In this document: piece by piece, positions 46,488 through 57,548 of the stretch | Numbering within the stretch: position 1 is the stretch's first letter | How the letters are laid out: every line of letters starts with the position of its first letter | Assembly: GCA_016584495.1 (NCBI GenBank) | Contig: WAID01000007.1 | Location: 1,846,001-1,910,000, forward strand | DNA length: 64,000 nt | Origin: Celoporthe dispersa | Lineage: Eukaryota; Ascomycota; Sordariomycetes; Diaporthales; Cryphonectriaceae | Direction of reading: 5' to 3' | Made by a program: the position numbers and the translations under genes | The notes under the pieces: model-generated | Seen by the model: the letters and a program-made list of their open reading frames with translations, nothing else | Databases searched by the model: none | What the model was told of the DNA's origin: nothing

Positions 46488-49400
46488 CTACCTGCGGAGA
46501 CCGAAGTAGGAATTCCCATCATTCCGAAGGCTGGAGTCGAATCCGAAATTGTTTGCCCCGGCCGATGGTCTGGACACGTTGCCAGCACCCATGTTATAAG
46601 AGGCGTTCATGCCAAGGTTCCCGTGGCCTGTGGTCGAGTTGTCAAGGCTGGACATTAGATTGCTATCAAAATTCAGGTTGCTAAAGTCGGAAAAGCTGTT
46701 GATGTTCTGTGGTAGGCCCTGGACACTTTGGACCGGGTTTTGATGTGCGGTCGTGGTGGGCAAAGGCCTCCTTGAAGCAGCTGTGAATGAAGAAACCTGC
46801 TGTGACTGGTTGCCGTAAGTGCTGGTGGTCGAGGGAGGGTACATATTAGTGTCCCGAGCCGTATTAGGTGCTTGATTTGGGCCATAATTGGAAGAGTTAA
46901 AATTTATTGGCGTGGCGGAATTTGTGCGGAAGTTTCCGTCATTAGAGGTGTAATTGGAAGCAGGTGGCGGTCCATACTGAGGGGATCGTGCGAGCACAGT
47001 CTGTGAGGTCGTGCCGGTTGAACTAGCGGCATACGGCGGCGGCTGCTGCTGCTGCTGCTGCTGCTGCTTCTGAACGCGATGCTGTGTGGAATACCGTTGC
47101 TGCGGCGAGGCGTATTGCGGTTGAGGCTGGGGTGAATAGGGCTGTTGTTTCTGCTGCGAGTACTGAGGCTGCTGATTTGTGTAGTTCTGTTGCTGTTGAG
47201 CGGGCTGTTGTGGAGCACTCAAATTTTGTTGCTGTTGAGGCTGTTTTACCGCGAATGGTTGCTTGGCCGGTTGTGGGCTTGAGTACTGCTGATTCTGCGA
47301 CTGGCCATATGGAGATTGACTGGACGTTGCTTGTTGTTGATAGTAAGGTTGTGTGTTCCGCGGCTGCTGATTCTGAACCTGTGAGGCCACGGACGTTGGT
47401 GTCTGCGAATCAGAGGCTCGCTGCTGATGAAGGCTTGGGGAGGCGGCGTGGGTTTGGCTGATGCTCGGCGAGGCAGACTGCACGCTCATGTGCGGCGAGG
47501 TTGTGCTCATCTGGCTGACATTAGGCGAGACAGTTCGGACGACACCTTGCTGCTGCTGTTGGTATTGTTGCCTCTGACGTGCCATCGCCCGCTGCTGCTG
47601 TTCATGTTTCTGCTGGGCTTTTTGGGCTTGCTTAGACTTCGTAGCTTGCTGAGGTTGAGCCTGTTGAAACAGAGGCCGGGGCGGCTCTAGTTGAGAAGAA
47701 GGCTGTGCTTGCCTAGGCGCTTGCACAGGATTGACCCCGGATGGTGGAAGATTTTGCGAATCATGCTGGTCTAGCTGTGCCTCAAGCTCCTCGATGGTTG
47801 GACTCGCGTACAGTTGAGAGTCGGCAGGTCGCATTGCTGGCGCGGTCGAGACGGTGGGGGGCTGACTGGTTTGTGAAACCCCCTGCCGTGGGCTGCTCCG
47901 TGACAGCTGCATTACTAGTCGTTGGCTTTGGTTTTGACTTCGTCTTTTTCTGTCGTTTAGGCGCAGGCGCCGGCGGTGCGGCCGAAGTCACAGCCGGTGC
48001 GCCTTGGCTATCGCTGGCAGGCGGCTGGACCATTAGGGCCCCAGCCCCTGGAACGATCGCCGTCGTGTTTCCAGCTGCAGGCTGATCGACTGTCTCGGTC
48101 TCCTTCGAGCTCCTCTTGCGTTTCTTCGCAGGCTGTGCTTTGCCGCTGCTCTTAGTAGCACTCTTCGCGCTTGTGGCTTGTGGCTCTCTGGCCATGAGAT
48201 TATTGTTGACTGGCTGAAACGAGCCAGCATGAGTCTGTATGTCGGTGGTGTTGGCTTCGTTGAATGCTTTTAGAGCGGCGAGGGTAAATCCGGGATCTGC
48301 CTGAAGTGGTGGCCCCATCGCTGCGGTTGGCTGAGGCATCGTAACTTGGACCGCGGGAGCGTTGACGGGTGTGACACCGTTGGTGGTTGCCGCGACAGTA
48401 CTGTTGACCGCCTGCGCGTGCGTGGTTTGACCCTTGGTGCTCTTGGGATGCGGAACAGGACGCCCTGCAGACTTTATATCGAAAAGTGACGAGATTGGTG
48501 CGGAATTTGAAGCATAATCGACGGCCGTGGGATCCTTCGGCCTGTTCTTGGACCCCTTTGGACGACCTCTCTTCTTTGCGCTGCCTGTTGTTACCTCAGG
48601 CTCGGTCATTGCCCGGGAATCTGGCGTTGGTCGTGGCCGAGCCCCGGTAATGGTATCATCAACGTCGACCCAGCTGTCTTCTTGATCTAGGCCGCTAGCC
48701 TCTGCGGGTGTATTGCCCTTGAGCCCTTTCTTGACACTCTTGTCACTTTTGGCCTTGGTGGATTTGCTGCCCTTGTTGGACTTGCTGCCCTTGGGCCTCC
48801 CACGCCCTCGTTTCTGAGGCTCGATTGACGGCGGTGGCGCCCTCATTGGCCTAGGTATGGGTCTACCGTTGGCGTCAACATCAGGAAAGATTTCTGCAAG
48901 CCAGCCCACGAAGACCGCGCCAGAGCCATTTGCTTCTGCACTTTCAGGGAATTTGCCATCTTGAGGTGGTGGCGCATCAGGAGTACCACCAAAGTAGGCC
49001 AACGCCCTACAGAGTTGATCGACGACCTGAACAGGCTGTAAGCTCCGCAGCAGCGTGAGCAGTCTGGCCTGGTGCTCCTTTGCTTCGTCTGGGTAAAGTG
49101 GGCTAGGAGTATATGGTTGTGGCTGTCTCTCGTTAGGAAATTCCTTAGGAGGTTCCTCAGGAGGTTCTCTGGGAGGTTCTCTGGGAGGTTCTCTGGAAAA
49201 TTCCCTGGGAGGTTCCCTAGGAGGTTGCCTGGGAGGTTCCCTGGGAGGCTCTCTGGGAGGTTCTCTGGGAGATTCCCTGGGAGGTTCTCTGGAGGGTTCT
49301 CTAGGAGGTTCCCTGGGAGGGTCCTGGGGGGGACTGGAAACTGCTTTTAGACCATATAGCGCAGGATTATACGGGGTGGTGCCCGTGAACGGAACGGTCG

Positions 49401-50112
49401 GGTCGGGTGTTTCCTCTGCCACGCGCACCCAGTTTGACCTCCGATGGGCCTGGTACCCATGCTCGAAGGCCTTTTGCGCTGCCAAAGCCGTGTTCTCACT
49501 TGTCCTCTTGGCAGCTAGATCTCTGTCTGCTGCTAGCTCCCTGCTCTTGACATCCATGTGCATCACACTGAATCTGCCTGAAGAGGAGGTCGTCCTTCCC
49601 TTCAGCTTGGTAGGCACCGGATTACGGACCCTCCCGTCTTTGTAAGGCTGCCCGGGAAGCTGAGGAGTGTCGATGGTGGAATCAGGTTGAGGTAGACCAG
49701 TATAGAACGGATACTCACTGCCGATGACAGCTGGGACTAGTGCTGGCACAAGCAGCGCCGGTCTACGGACGTGGGTGTTCGCATCTGAGGCAGCCGAATG
49801 CACGGAGCTGGACGAAGGATAGGCAGCATGCTGAACCGGCTGTATAGCTGGGGATTCCGACGGATTGGCGCCAAATACTCTTGAGGTCTTCGAAGCTGGT
49901 GCGATATACAAGACATGATCAGCTTGGACCCTCTGGCGGATGGGGAGATACTCGTCGCGCAAATCCCAGAGCAATCTCCAGGGCAATGTGTCACCAACCT
50001 GAGCTCGGGGCCATTCTAGTAAATAGGCCTATCGCATGCACACGCCTGCCAGCCCTGCCTCACTCTTGTACCTGAAGTCGCAGACGTTTGAGTTGGCAAC
50101 GATCAGGAGCAT
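46488..50112 (-). CDS. AT-hook, Gln-rich nuclear protein, frame broken by one base
   Basis: Minus-strand exons 50112-50064 (start uncertain; 50262 is an in-frame alternative) and 50015-46488. They give about 1191 residues if one base is removed. The N-terminus (LLIVANSNVCDFRYK, then WPRAQVGDTLPWRLLWDLRD) looks like a conserved folded module. Then come a tandem PPRE-type repeat (about residues 230-290), an Arg/Lys-rich region with two AT-hooks (KRGRGRPKGSKSNKGSK and KKRGRPKGSKNRP), and a basic patch (PAKKRKRSSKE). The C-terminal 450 residues are Gln/Asn/Ser/Pro-rich with a pure poly-Gln tract (47041-47067). AT-hooks bind the minor groove of AT-rich DNA, so a chromatin or transcription role is likely; I cannot name the gene. 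The frame changes at either a G6 run (47856-47861) or a C5 run (47879-47883), where one base is extra. The intron is only 48 nt. Confidence 0.75.
47041..47067. repeat. CTG tract encoding poly-Gln
   Basis: Pure CTG repeat on the + strand, read as CAG (Gln) by the minus-strand AT-hook gene. It lies in a long Gln-rich region where most other Gln codons are mixed CAA/CAG. Confidence 0.85.
49141..49322. repeat. Coding 12-base minisatellite (PPRE-type)
   Basis: About fifteen imperfect copies of a 12-base unit resembling GGAGGTTCTCTG on the + strand, encoding (E/Q/S)PPR tetrapeptides on the minus strand inside the AT-hook gene. Most differences between copies are in third codon positions, with a few changing Glu to Gln, Ser or Phe. 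Confidence 0.85.
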
Positions 50113-51386
50113 CGGGCGGCCGTCAGCACCAGCGATGTAAATGGCACGTCGACATGTATGGGCGATCCGTACGATGAGCCGAACAGGAGAGACAGCGTGT
50201 CCTGCCGCTAAGCAGACGATGTAAACCTTCGCTCGAGTCGCCAAGAAGTAGGCAAGGGACATGGAGCCACAAACGCCAGTTGCGGTGGACGTTTTCGAGG
50301 GTTCGCCTGTTCGTCGCAAACGAGGGGGGTTGGCCTTTCTCCTGAGCAAACAACAAGGTGAGGGTGAGAGCTCTGGAGGCTTCCGGCCGACGAAACAGGA
50401 TGGGATGGTGGATCGATGGACCAGAACTATCACCCGTCTCGAGTGACGTTACGCAGCAAGCCTGATTCTGCCAGCAGTGGTGGTCCTGTGTCTTGTAGTA
50501 GCTGCGGTAGACGACCTCTCCCTCTGGCTGCCGGTCGTGGGGCTTGTGCTCTGCTGATCTTACAGGACGCCTCGTACACGCACGCCGCAAAGAGAAGATG
50601 CCCTAGGGAGTCGAGGGCTTCGCTTCCTCGCCGCAACTGCCGAGTGGAGGCTCACGAGCGTCCGTGTTGTCGAAGGTCAATCGACCGTGGCCGTTGAGGA
50701 GGGGAAAGCCATCTGGCTTGGGTTGGCGTTGTCCTATCCTAATTTACTACTATGCTCTGCGCAGCGTGTGTTGCGGTACCCTGTGGTTATCGCTAGCTGC
50801 TGCGCCAGGGCCAAGAGGTCAGGAGGACCCCTGCAAACTTTCCATGCAGTAACTTGCATGACCAGACCAGCACTTGATGCGCTGGTGGTGGTTGAAGTAC
50901 AGGTACTTGGTTTCCCCACTTCTCTGCCTCCCAGGCCCTGTAGGGGACGCCGGCCGAGCTCCCCCACCCTTGATTCCAGGGCTGTTGCGGTTCAGTAGCG
51001 ACAGTTCTATCTATAGCTCTCCAAGTGTGCTCTTCTTACGCAGATAGCATCACGACGTCAGCTAGCCCTCTGCAGTACAAACACATACACACTCACCCAC
51101 ACTCTCACACGTCAAGTCCGGTCAGTACTAGTCCATCCTCGTCCAGCTCTGCCTCCGAACGGCTCTTCAGGTAAACACACAAGCCACTTGGCTCTCGCAA
51201 GAACGACTCAGGACACACCCCTCCCGAGGATCCCTTTGCGTATTCTCACTGACACAGTCGACCACAGTCTCACTCTCACTCGCTCCCCCTCCTCGTGGCC
51301 CTCTACGACTAGCCTGGGCACATCTCTGCCTCTCCTACTACCTGTCAGATCCCCCGTATCGCGACATGAGGCAAAATTGAGCAAAG
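50113..51386. promoter_or_regulatory. Divergent region upstream of the AT-hook gene and VMA5
   Basis: The region between the two starts is 1.27 kb. If the AT-hook protein begins at the upstream ATG, coding sequence extends to 50262. The rest is a C/T-rich leader for VMA5 (51060-51386) and a mixed-composition stretch without recognisable elements. Confidence 0.4.
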
Positions 51387-52828
51387 ATGACCAGCTATAT
51401 CCTCCTCTCTCTCCCCCCTGAGAACTTTCGACACCGGCGACAAGGACGAGGCGATCCAGTCTATTGGTGGGACGGTCAACCCCGAAAATGGCACCGTAAT
51501 TCCCTTCCCCATACCGGCGTTCAAGATCGGTACCCTCGATGCGCTGGTGCAGCAGGCGGACGAGCTGGCCAAGCTCCATACGAACTGCGAGGGCGTCGTC
51601 CAGAGGGTGGCGGACTCGCTGAAGACGATCCTGGACGGAGACGAGGACAAGATCGCGCAGAACAAGATGGTGAACGACAGTAAGACCGAAAATCTCGGAA
51701 AGTCGATTAGATGGGAGGGACGTTCGCGGCTAATTCCCTCATAGAGCCCACTGATCAATACCTGCGAACGTTTAGCTGGAACAAGGTTAGATACCGATCT
51801 GACCGACCTATGGCAGAGTTGATCGAGACCTTGCAGAAGGTAGGGCATCCTCCTGGCTCACGCTCACTCTGTCTACTCTACTGACGTTGGCCGTCCCCTT
51901 AGGAGCTCGTCAATATCGACAATGATGTCAAGGGCAAGTTCAACCAGTACAATTCGGTCAAGACCAACCTTGCCGGCCTGCAACGGAAGCAGACGTGAGG
52001 CTCCCCTCCCCAGAGGTCCTATTTCTTGACCCGGAACGATATTGACAGAGCTCGCAGCGGAAACCTTACCACCAAGTCCCTCACACCGATCGTGAACCCC
52101 TCCCTTCTCGTCACAGACTCCGAGTACCTCGAGACGCACCTGATCGTGGTGCCCGCCAACAGCCGTAAAGACTTCCTCAAGAGCTACGAGACGCTAGCGC
52201 CCATGGTCGTGCCGCGGTCGAGCATCGAGGTGGCCAAGGATGAAGAGTTTGTGCTCTTCGCCGTGACGACGTTCAAGAAGACCAGCGCCGAGTTCCTGCA
52301 GAAGTGCCGCGAGTCAAAGTGGACGCCGAGACAGTACAAGTACGTCGAGGGCGGCAAGGAGGAGGAGCAGAAAGAGCTGGACCGGGTGGCACGCGAGGAG
52401 AAGAAGGTATGGGGTGAGGCGCTACGACTGGGCCGCACAGGCTGGTCGGAGGCCGTGATGGTGTGGGCTCATGTCATGACACTGAGGGTGTTTGTGGAGA
52501 CGGTATTGCGCTATGGTCTCCCGCTGGAATACGTCAGCGCGCTCGTCAAGGTGAGCTCAGTTGATCGCCCTTGAGGGCAGGTGTTGCGGCCGGTGGAGCG
52601 CCTATAGCTGACCTTTTTGTGCAGACCACACCGAAACAGTCCGGCAAGATCAAGACCTCGCTGGATTCGGCATACTCATACCTGGGAGGCAATGCGTTCG
52701 GCAGGGACAAGAAGGGGAGGATCACCAAGGACGATGCAGCCCTCACTTCTGAGATGACGGCCGCCGGGCTCGGGGGAGAAGGCAACGACTACACGGCGTA
52801 TGTATTCTATGAGTTTGGGTTCCCTTAG
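51387..52828 (+). CDS. VMA5: V-type ATPase subunit C (Vma5), frame broken by one base
   Basis: Exons 51387-51679, 51745-51839, 51903-51994, 52049-52550 and 52625-52828 encode about 394 residues (yeast Vma5 has 392) if one base is removed. The N-terminus MTSYILLSLP is the family start. Further motifs: FKIGTLDALVQQADELAKLH, DKIAQNKMVND, FSWNKVRYRSDRPM, ETHLIVVPANSRKDFLKSYE, PMVVPRSSIEVAKDEEF, KKVWGEALRLGRTGWSE and the C-terminal LGGNAFGRDKKGRITKDDAA. Subunit C is a peripheral stator protein that links V1 to V0 and is released during reversible disassembly of the vacuolar proton pump. After LSLP the frame must shift: a C6 run (51413-51418) has one C too many for LSLPLRTFDTGDKDEAIQ. No GT donor exists in that stretch and the downstream frame has a stop before any ATG, so splicing cannot solve it. 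Confidence 0.93.
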
Positions 52829-53022
52829 GAACTAGTAACTGCATGACCCGGGCGGCGGCCATCTGTGTATGCACTATTATAGTCGTATGTTGGGAGGCTT
52901 ATATATACCTGTCGATACCTCGCATCTCGCTCGCATCTGATTATGCAAGGGGGGAAAAAAAAGATCTATTTCTGTTTTTCGATGATGACGACCACATGTC
53001 CACAACTCTCTCCTTCTGTCTA

Positions 53023-53045
53023 TGTGTGTGTGTGTGTGTGTGTGT
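53023..53045. repeat. GT dinucleotide tract
   Basis: A short TG/GT microsatellite between the convergent VMA5 and APS kinase genes. Confidence 0.85.
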
Positions 53046-53124
53046 TTTTGTGTGTGGTAATCTACACGACAGCCAGTCCATCATGCCATCTATTCCCTCC
53101 GACTCTTGCAACATCTATCATGAC

Positions 53125-54068
53125 CTAGGCCGAGATCGCGATCAGCTCCTGCTCCTGCAGGTACTTGACGATCTGCGCCACACACTCCTCGACGCTGTTC
53201 TCGTGGGTCTTGATGACCAGCTCGGGCTTCTCGGGGGCCTCGTAGGGGGCGGAGATGCCGGTGAAGTCCTTGATCTCGCCGGCGCGGGCCTTCTTGTACA
53301 GGCCCTTGGGGTCGCGCTGCTCGGCAACCTCGATGGGGATGTCGACGTAGACCTCGACAAAGGCCAGGGGCTTGTCGTCGCCCTGGGCGCTCTTCTCGTG
53401 CAGGTCGCGGGCGACCTGGCGGTCCGCCCGGTAGGGGCTGATGAAGGAGGTGATGGAGACGGTGGCGCTGTCGGCGAACAGCTTGGACACCTCGGCGATG
53501 CGGCGGATATTCTCGTTGCGGTCCTTCTCGGAGAAGCCCAGGTCCTTGTTCAGGCCGAACCGCACGTTGTCGCCGTCCAGGCGGTAGGCCGCGACGCCCA
53601 GGTGCAGGAGGTGCTGCTCCAGGGCGGTCGCGACGGTGGACTTGCCAGAGGCCGACAGGCCTGTGAACCAGATGGTGAAGCCCTTTTGCTTGCGGTAGGT
53701 CTCACGCTCGGTGCGCGAGAGGGAGGGGTGCCAGGTGATGTTGCTGTGGGGTTGGGAAGTGCTTCTGTTAGCTGGGGTCTTGAAAAATGGACCTGAGTGG
53801 CGGAATCGCCTTGTCGTAGGGGGGGAAGAGGAGGAGGAGGAGGAGGAGGAGGAGGAGGAGGAGGAGGAGGAGGAGGAGGAGGAGGAGGAGGAAGAGAAGG
53901 GCCAGGCAGGGGGAGCAGCGTTCTATTGTGAGAGCTTCATAGTTTCAAGGCAGTAGGCTTTCGAACCTAGGCGGATGATGATGGCGGGGTAGCGGGGTAC
54001 TTTGGCTATTGAGAGAAACGGGGATAAGAATTGAAAAAGGTCCAGCATATTTTCACTCACGTCGCCAT
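53125..54068 (-). CDS. Adenylyl-sulfate kinase (APS kinase)
   Basis: Two exons on the minus strand: 54068-54061 and 53743-53125. They encode 208 residues, typical of fungal APS kinase (yeast Met14 is 202). The first exon is only 8 nt (ATGGCGAC). The enzyme uses ATP to turn adenosine 5'-phosphosulfate into PAPS in cytosolic sulfate assimilation. Motifs: P-loop GLSASGKST at residues 31-39; YRLDGDNVRFGLNKDLGFSE (APS/Mg binding); the FISPYRADR signature; and FVEVYVDIPIEVAEQRDPKG followed by GLYKKARAGEIKDFTGISAP, which holds the lid region. The frame is intact throughout. The 317-nt intron (53744-54060) is unusually long for this window and contains the GAG/CTC trinucleotide tract. It is a stand-alone kinase, not fused to ATP sulfurylase. 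VMA5 converges with it. Confidence 0.95.
53828..53892. repeat. GAG trinucleotide tract in the APS kinase intron
   Basis: About 21 nearly perfect GAG units on the + strand (CTC on the transcribed minus strand). The tract lies inside the first intron of the APS kinase gene, not in coding sequence. Confidence 0.9.
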
Positions 54069-55216
54069 TTTGAATATTCAAGACCGGAAGAAGAAGCTGG
54101 CGTGTTTTTGAGATTCTTAAATTTGGAGAAGGAAAAAGAGGAGGACGAGTGTTTTGTGGTCTTGAGGAGAGTAGGTAATAAGAGGAGTGAATGTCGATTG
54201 GCAGAAAACTAAAGAGCGCAGTGGACCGAGAACGGATCACTTGGGACGGGACTGACTGACTGACTCTCAAATTGTCCTCACTCACTGCAGTCCAGGCTCT
54301 GGACTTTTTTATCGTGGGGACGTGAGAGAATGTCGACGGGAGACGGGCGAGTTTCGATTCCCGAAAGATGTTCTTATTTTGGTGGTCAGGCTTTCTCTTC
54401 TTTCCCAAGACAACCTAAACCTGTTCCCTGGAACAAAAGATTCAAAGTACTGACTACTTTGACCGCCTGTTACCACCTGCCAGGCCCGGTCCATCTACTG
54501 TAGACGATACATTGACATCCCTCTCCATCTCATTGCGTGGCCTCTTTCAGGGAGGGTTTGTTACAGTACCCACGCAGCCGCGCCAGCCCTGGAAGTGAAG
54601 TGGGCCAAAACAGAACTGGCTCCCGAAGAGAAAGGTGGACACCCTCCAGCGTTCTGGCTACCACATAGTATACTACGTACCAGGCCCTTTCACCCCCCTT
54701 TCTCATGGGGGCAGGGTACTTGGGGTAGGGATACTCTGGATACTCGTGCACTGTCCCTGTTTTACACCAGACGTGGAGGGCTGGACAAGGAGGGGGGAGT
54801 CTTTTTTCTTGATTGCCGCATGTGTCGAGGGGATATGCAACTACTGTACCATATCCGGTGTGGTTGTTATCAGATACTGCCCCCAAAAAAAAAAATGAGA
54901 TACTATATAGTATTTGACCAAGGTACTTGGTTTCGAGTGTACATCGGGGATTCGCTCTGGTAGTCGCCCGTCCATATTGGAATGGCCGCCGGTATAAGAA
55001 CGGCTGTTTTCCAGCCCGCAACCCCGAGACCCTTTTATCGTCTGCTGTTTGTTTCTGCCGATAACTTTCACATCTAGATATTCGCCAAGATTATAGTATT
55101 CTAGTCTAATCTTTCTATTAAGGAAAAAGACCTGTAGAAAGATCTATTATTCGCCTGCCCCAAACTCCGGTCGCACATGTCGGGTGGGGAAGAAAAAGCT
55201 CCCCATATGATCGATC
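54069..55216. other. Intergenic region
   Basis: This is upstream of APS kinase and downstream of the thioesterase gene. It includes short palindromic ATAGTATACTACG-type motifs near 54665-54680 and an ATACTATATAGTAT palindrome near 54900-54914. No gene is seen. Confidence 0.45.
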
Positions 55217-56250
55217 TCATGTAGCTGGCATGTAGTTTGCAAGAGCCTGTATGATCCCACCCCAGAGCAAAAGTCAGCGATTCCGTCTCAGCCTCGTTGC
55301 GAGAACCTGGAAAACTCACCGCAGCCTGTTTCGGCTCAATATACAACGCTGTAGCATCCGCCAGCACGACGGGCCTCTCGTCGCCCGCGGGCATCGTTTC
55401 GATGCACCCCTCCACCCACACCTTCCTCCCCTCCGCCTTGGTCACCTGACCCCGCAGCACGATGTACTGGCCCGCCGTGCAGGGCGCCTTGTAGTTGATG
55501 TTCAGGTTCGCCGTGACGGCCACCCTGTGCGGCAGCGCGGCGAACGCAGACCTCGCCAGACCCTCGTCCAGCACCGTCGCCAGATACCCGCCGTGCACGA
55601 TCCCCGGGTGCCCGCACAGCTCAGGTCCCACGTACGAGATCTGCACGTACTCCTTGCGCCAGCCCGACTCGTCCATCCACGCCAGCGGTGGGAAGGGCAC
55701 GCGCCCGGGGCCCATGAGCGTGCCGGCTGTCAGGTTGTGTGCGCGCCACGCGGGCGGGATCTTGAGGTGGGGCCGGGACTCGACGAAGGCTGGGTCGGCG
55801 CGGAGGGCTTGCACGAAAGGGTGGGCGTTGATGTAGTCCTCGTAGGCCTGCTCCGTCTCGTCGGCGGGTGTCCACATGTCGAGGGTGTCGGCGTCTGACT
55901 TGGGCGTGAGGTAGCCCGAGACGGTGCCATAGGCGGGTGAGACGGCCATGGTGAAGCCGAGGGTGGTGAAGAGGAGGGCACGGAGGGTCGAGGTGAACGC
56001 GCGGCGGGCAAAGGACGGTCTGGGAGGCGGTGTTGCCGTTTCTGTTTGTGGTGGTGGTCAGCGGGCACAAGCAAAGGCCACACAAGGCCCGTCTGGCGAG
56101 GAGTAGAGACAGGGACGTACCGGGAGCAGTCGCGAGAAGGCGGGCTATGGGCCGTTGAGGGTGTCTTGCGAGCGACAGATTGTGGCTATAGGCGGTTGGC
56201 CGCGGTGTTCGGCGGATGAGGATGGTTGGTATTCGTGACGGCGGCGACAT
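55217..56250 (-). CDS. HotDog-fold thioesterase, probably mitochondrial
   Basis: Three exons on the minus strand: 56250-56121, 56041-55320 and 55246-55217. They encode 293 residues, with consistent phases. The N-terminal 60 residues are Arg/Ser-rich without acidic residues (MSPPSRIPTILIRRTPRPTA), as in a mitochondrial targeting sequence, followed by a hydrophobic stretch (LRALLFTTLGFTMAV) that may be a membrane anchor. The C-terminal half carries the PaaI/4HBT signature: GHPGIVHGGYLATVLDEGLA, then VTANLNINYKAPCTAGQYIV and GRKVWVEGCIETM. The HGG...DE pattern matches acyl-CoA thioesterases of this superfamily, which hydrolyse acyl-CoA to free acid; the real substrate is unknown. The last exon is tiny and codes ALANYMPAT. 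If that last intron were retained, the frame would stay open for about 70 more codons, so this end is the least certain part. Confidence 0.82.
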
Positions 56251-57548
56251 CGGGAGCGGCCTGACTATTTATCGGATCGCAGGGGGGGCGAGCCGATACT
56301 ATGTACTCTAGAATGATAAAAGATTCTTTCCAAGACACCGCCCAGGGATCATACTCTTCTTGTTGGGGCCGTTTGTTGAGTCTACGAAATCCCGTGTCTA
56401 AGTACAATATGGCTAAAAATGATGGGTCCGGCAGTCGGCCACACGGGCTAGTTTTGCTGGAGATGCCTCGGCTCATCGGCGCCGGAGCGGAGACAGGGAT
56501 GTCCTCGGGCCTTTTTCTTCTCGAAGGGCCTTTTCTGTAGTGGTGCTACTACTGTACTATGGTATAGTCTATATTTCATGTACTTTGTACTGTTTACTGC
56601 TACGCAGTCTGTAGTATCATTCAAGACGAGGGGGATCGATCATCACGGGTTGGGTCTGCCTCAGAAGGATACCTCAGGATGGCGGTACTTGGACTGCTAT
56701 CTCACCAATAGGGTCAAGATGTACTCTGCAGGTCCTGGCTGGCTGGCTGCTACAGTTTTTTATCGAAGCATATTCATGCCTGGTCGTTATCGTGGAGCAG
56801 GCAGTCTGTACCTGGGCAAGAATTGTCTGCTATAGTACAGTATCTGCCGAAACGTGTGAGATTGGGTGATGACATGATTGCTGTCTGTCAGATAGTCTAC
56901 ATAGTCTACCAGCGTAGTAGTATGCGTGGTATGTCATCTCTTCCCCCACTATCCCGAGACCCCGTTTAAGGAGAGCATTTAGCCTTCTTTCTGCTTCTTC
57001 TTTTTTTCCTCCTCCTCTTCGTTTCTGACCTGAATCACCTCGACTCGTGACATGCGTTTTGGAAATGTAGATGAGCAGAGTATAACATGGTAGTATCTCT
57101 CCTGCAAGTAGATGTTATACCACAGCCAAACTGGAAAGTCTATCTGCTGGGGGCCAGGCTAGGGAGTGTGATCTTCTCTTCAGTGGCCTAAGCGCTGTCT
57201 CGTAGGGTCCTGCAGCGGGGCCCTGACACGCTGGGATTTTGGAGTCTGAGCCCCCCTGGAGGGTTGGCATTGGACGACGACGATCCATGGCCCCCCGCGT
57301 TACGTTCAGGCCAGCCAGATTTGTTGCTCCACGTCCAGCCAGAGCGTGAAGTTCTTGGCCGGGAGGGGGGCTGAGCTCTCTCAGTGGTGAGTGGCGGGTA
57401 TAGAATAGATACCTCTTGTCCATCCAGGCTCGATCTCGCTCTCATCTCTCTCTCATTAAGTTGTCGCATACCCTTGCGATCTAGAACCCGGAGCGAGAAC
57501 GCATTTACTTTTAATTGCACAGGAGTGAGTGACATTGAAATCAAAGAC
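56251..57548. promoter_or_regulatory. Divergent intergenic region
   Basis: The thioesterase and the small unknown gene diverge from here. Several CATAGTAC/GTACTATG-like motifs occur (near 56301, 56558, 56830 and 56898). I find no gene; open frames are short and random. Confidence 0.4.
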
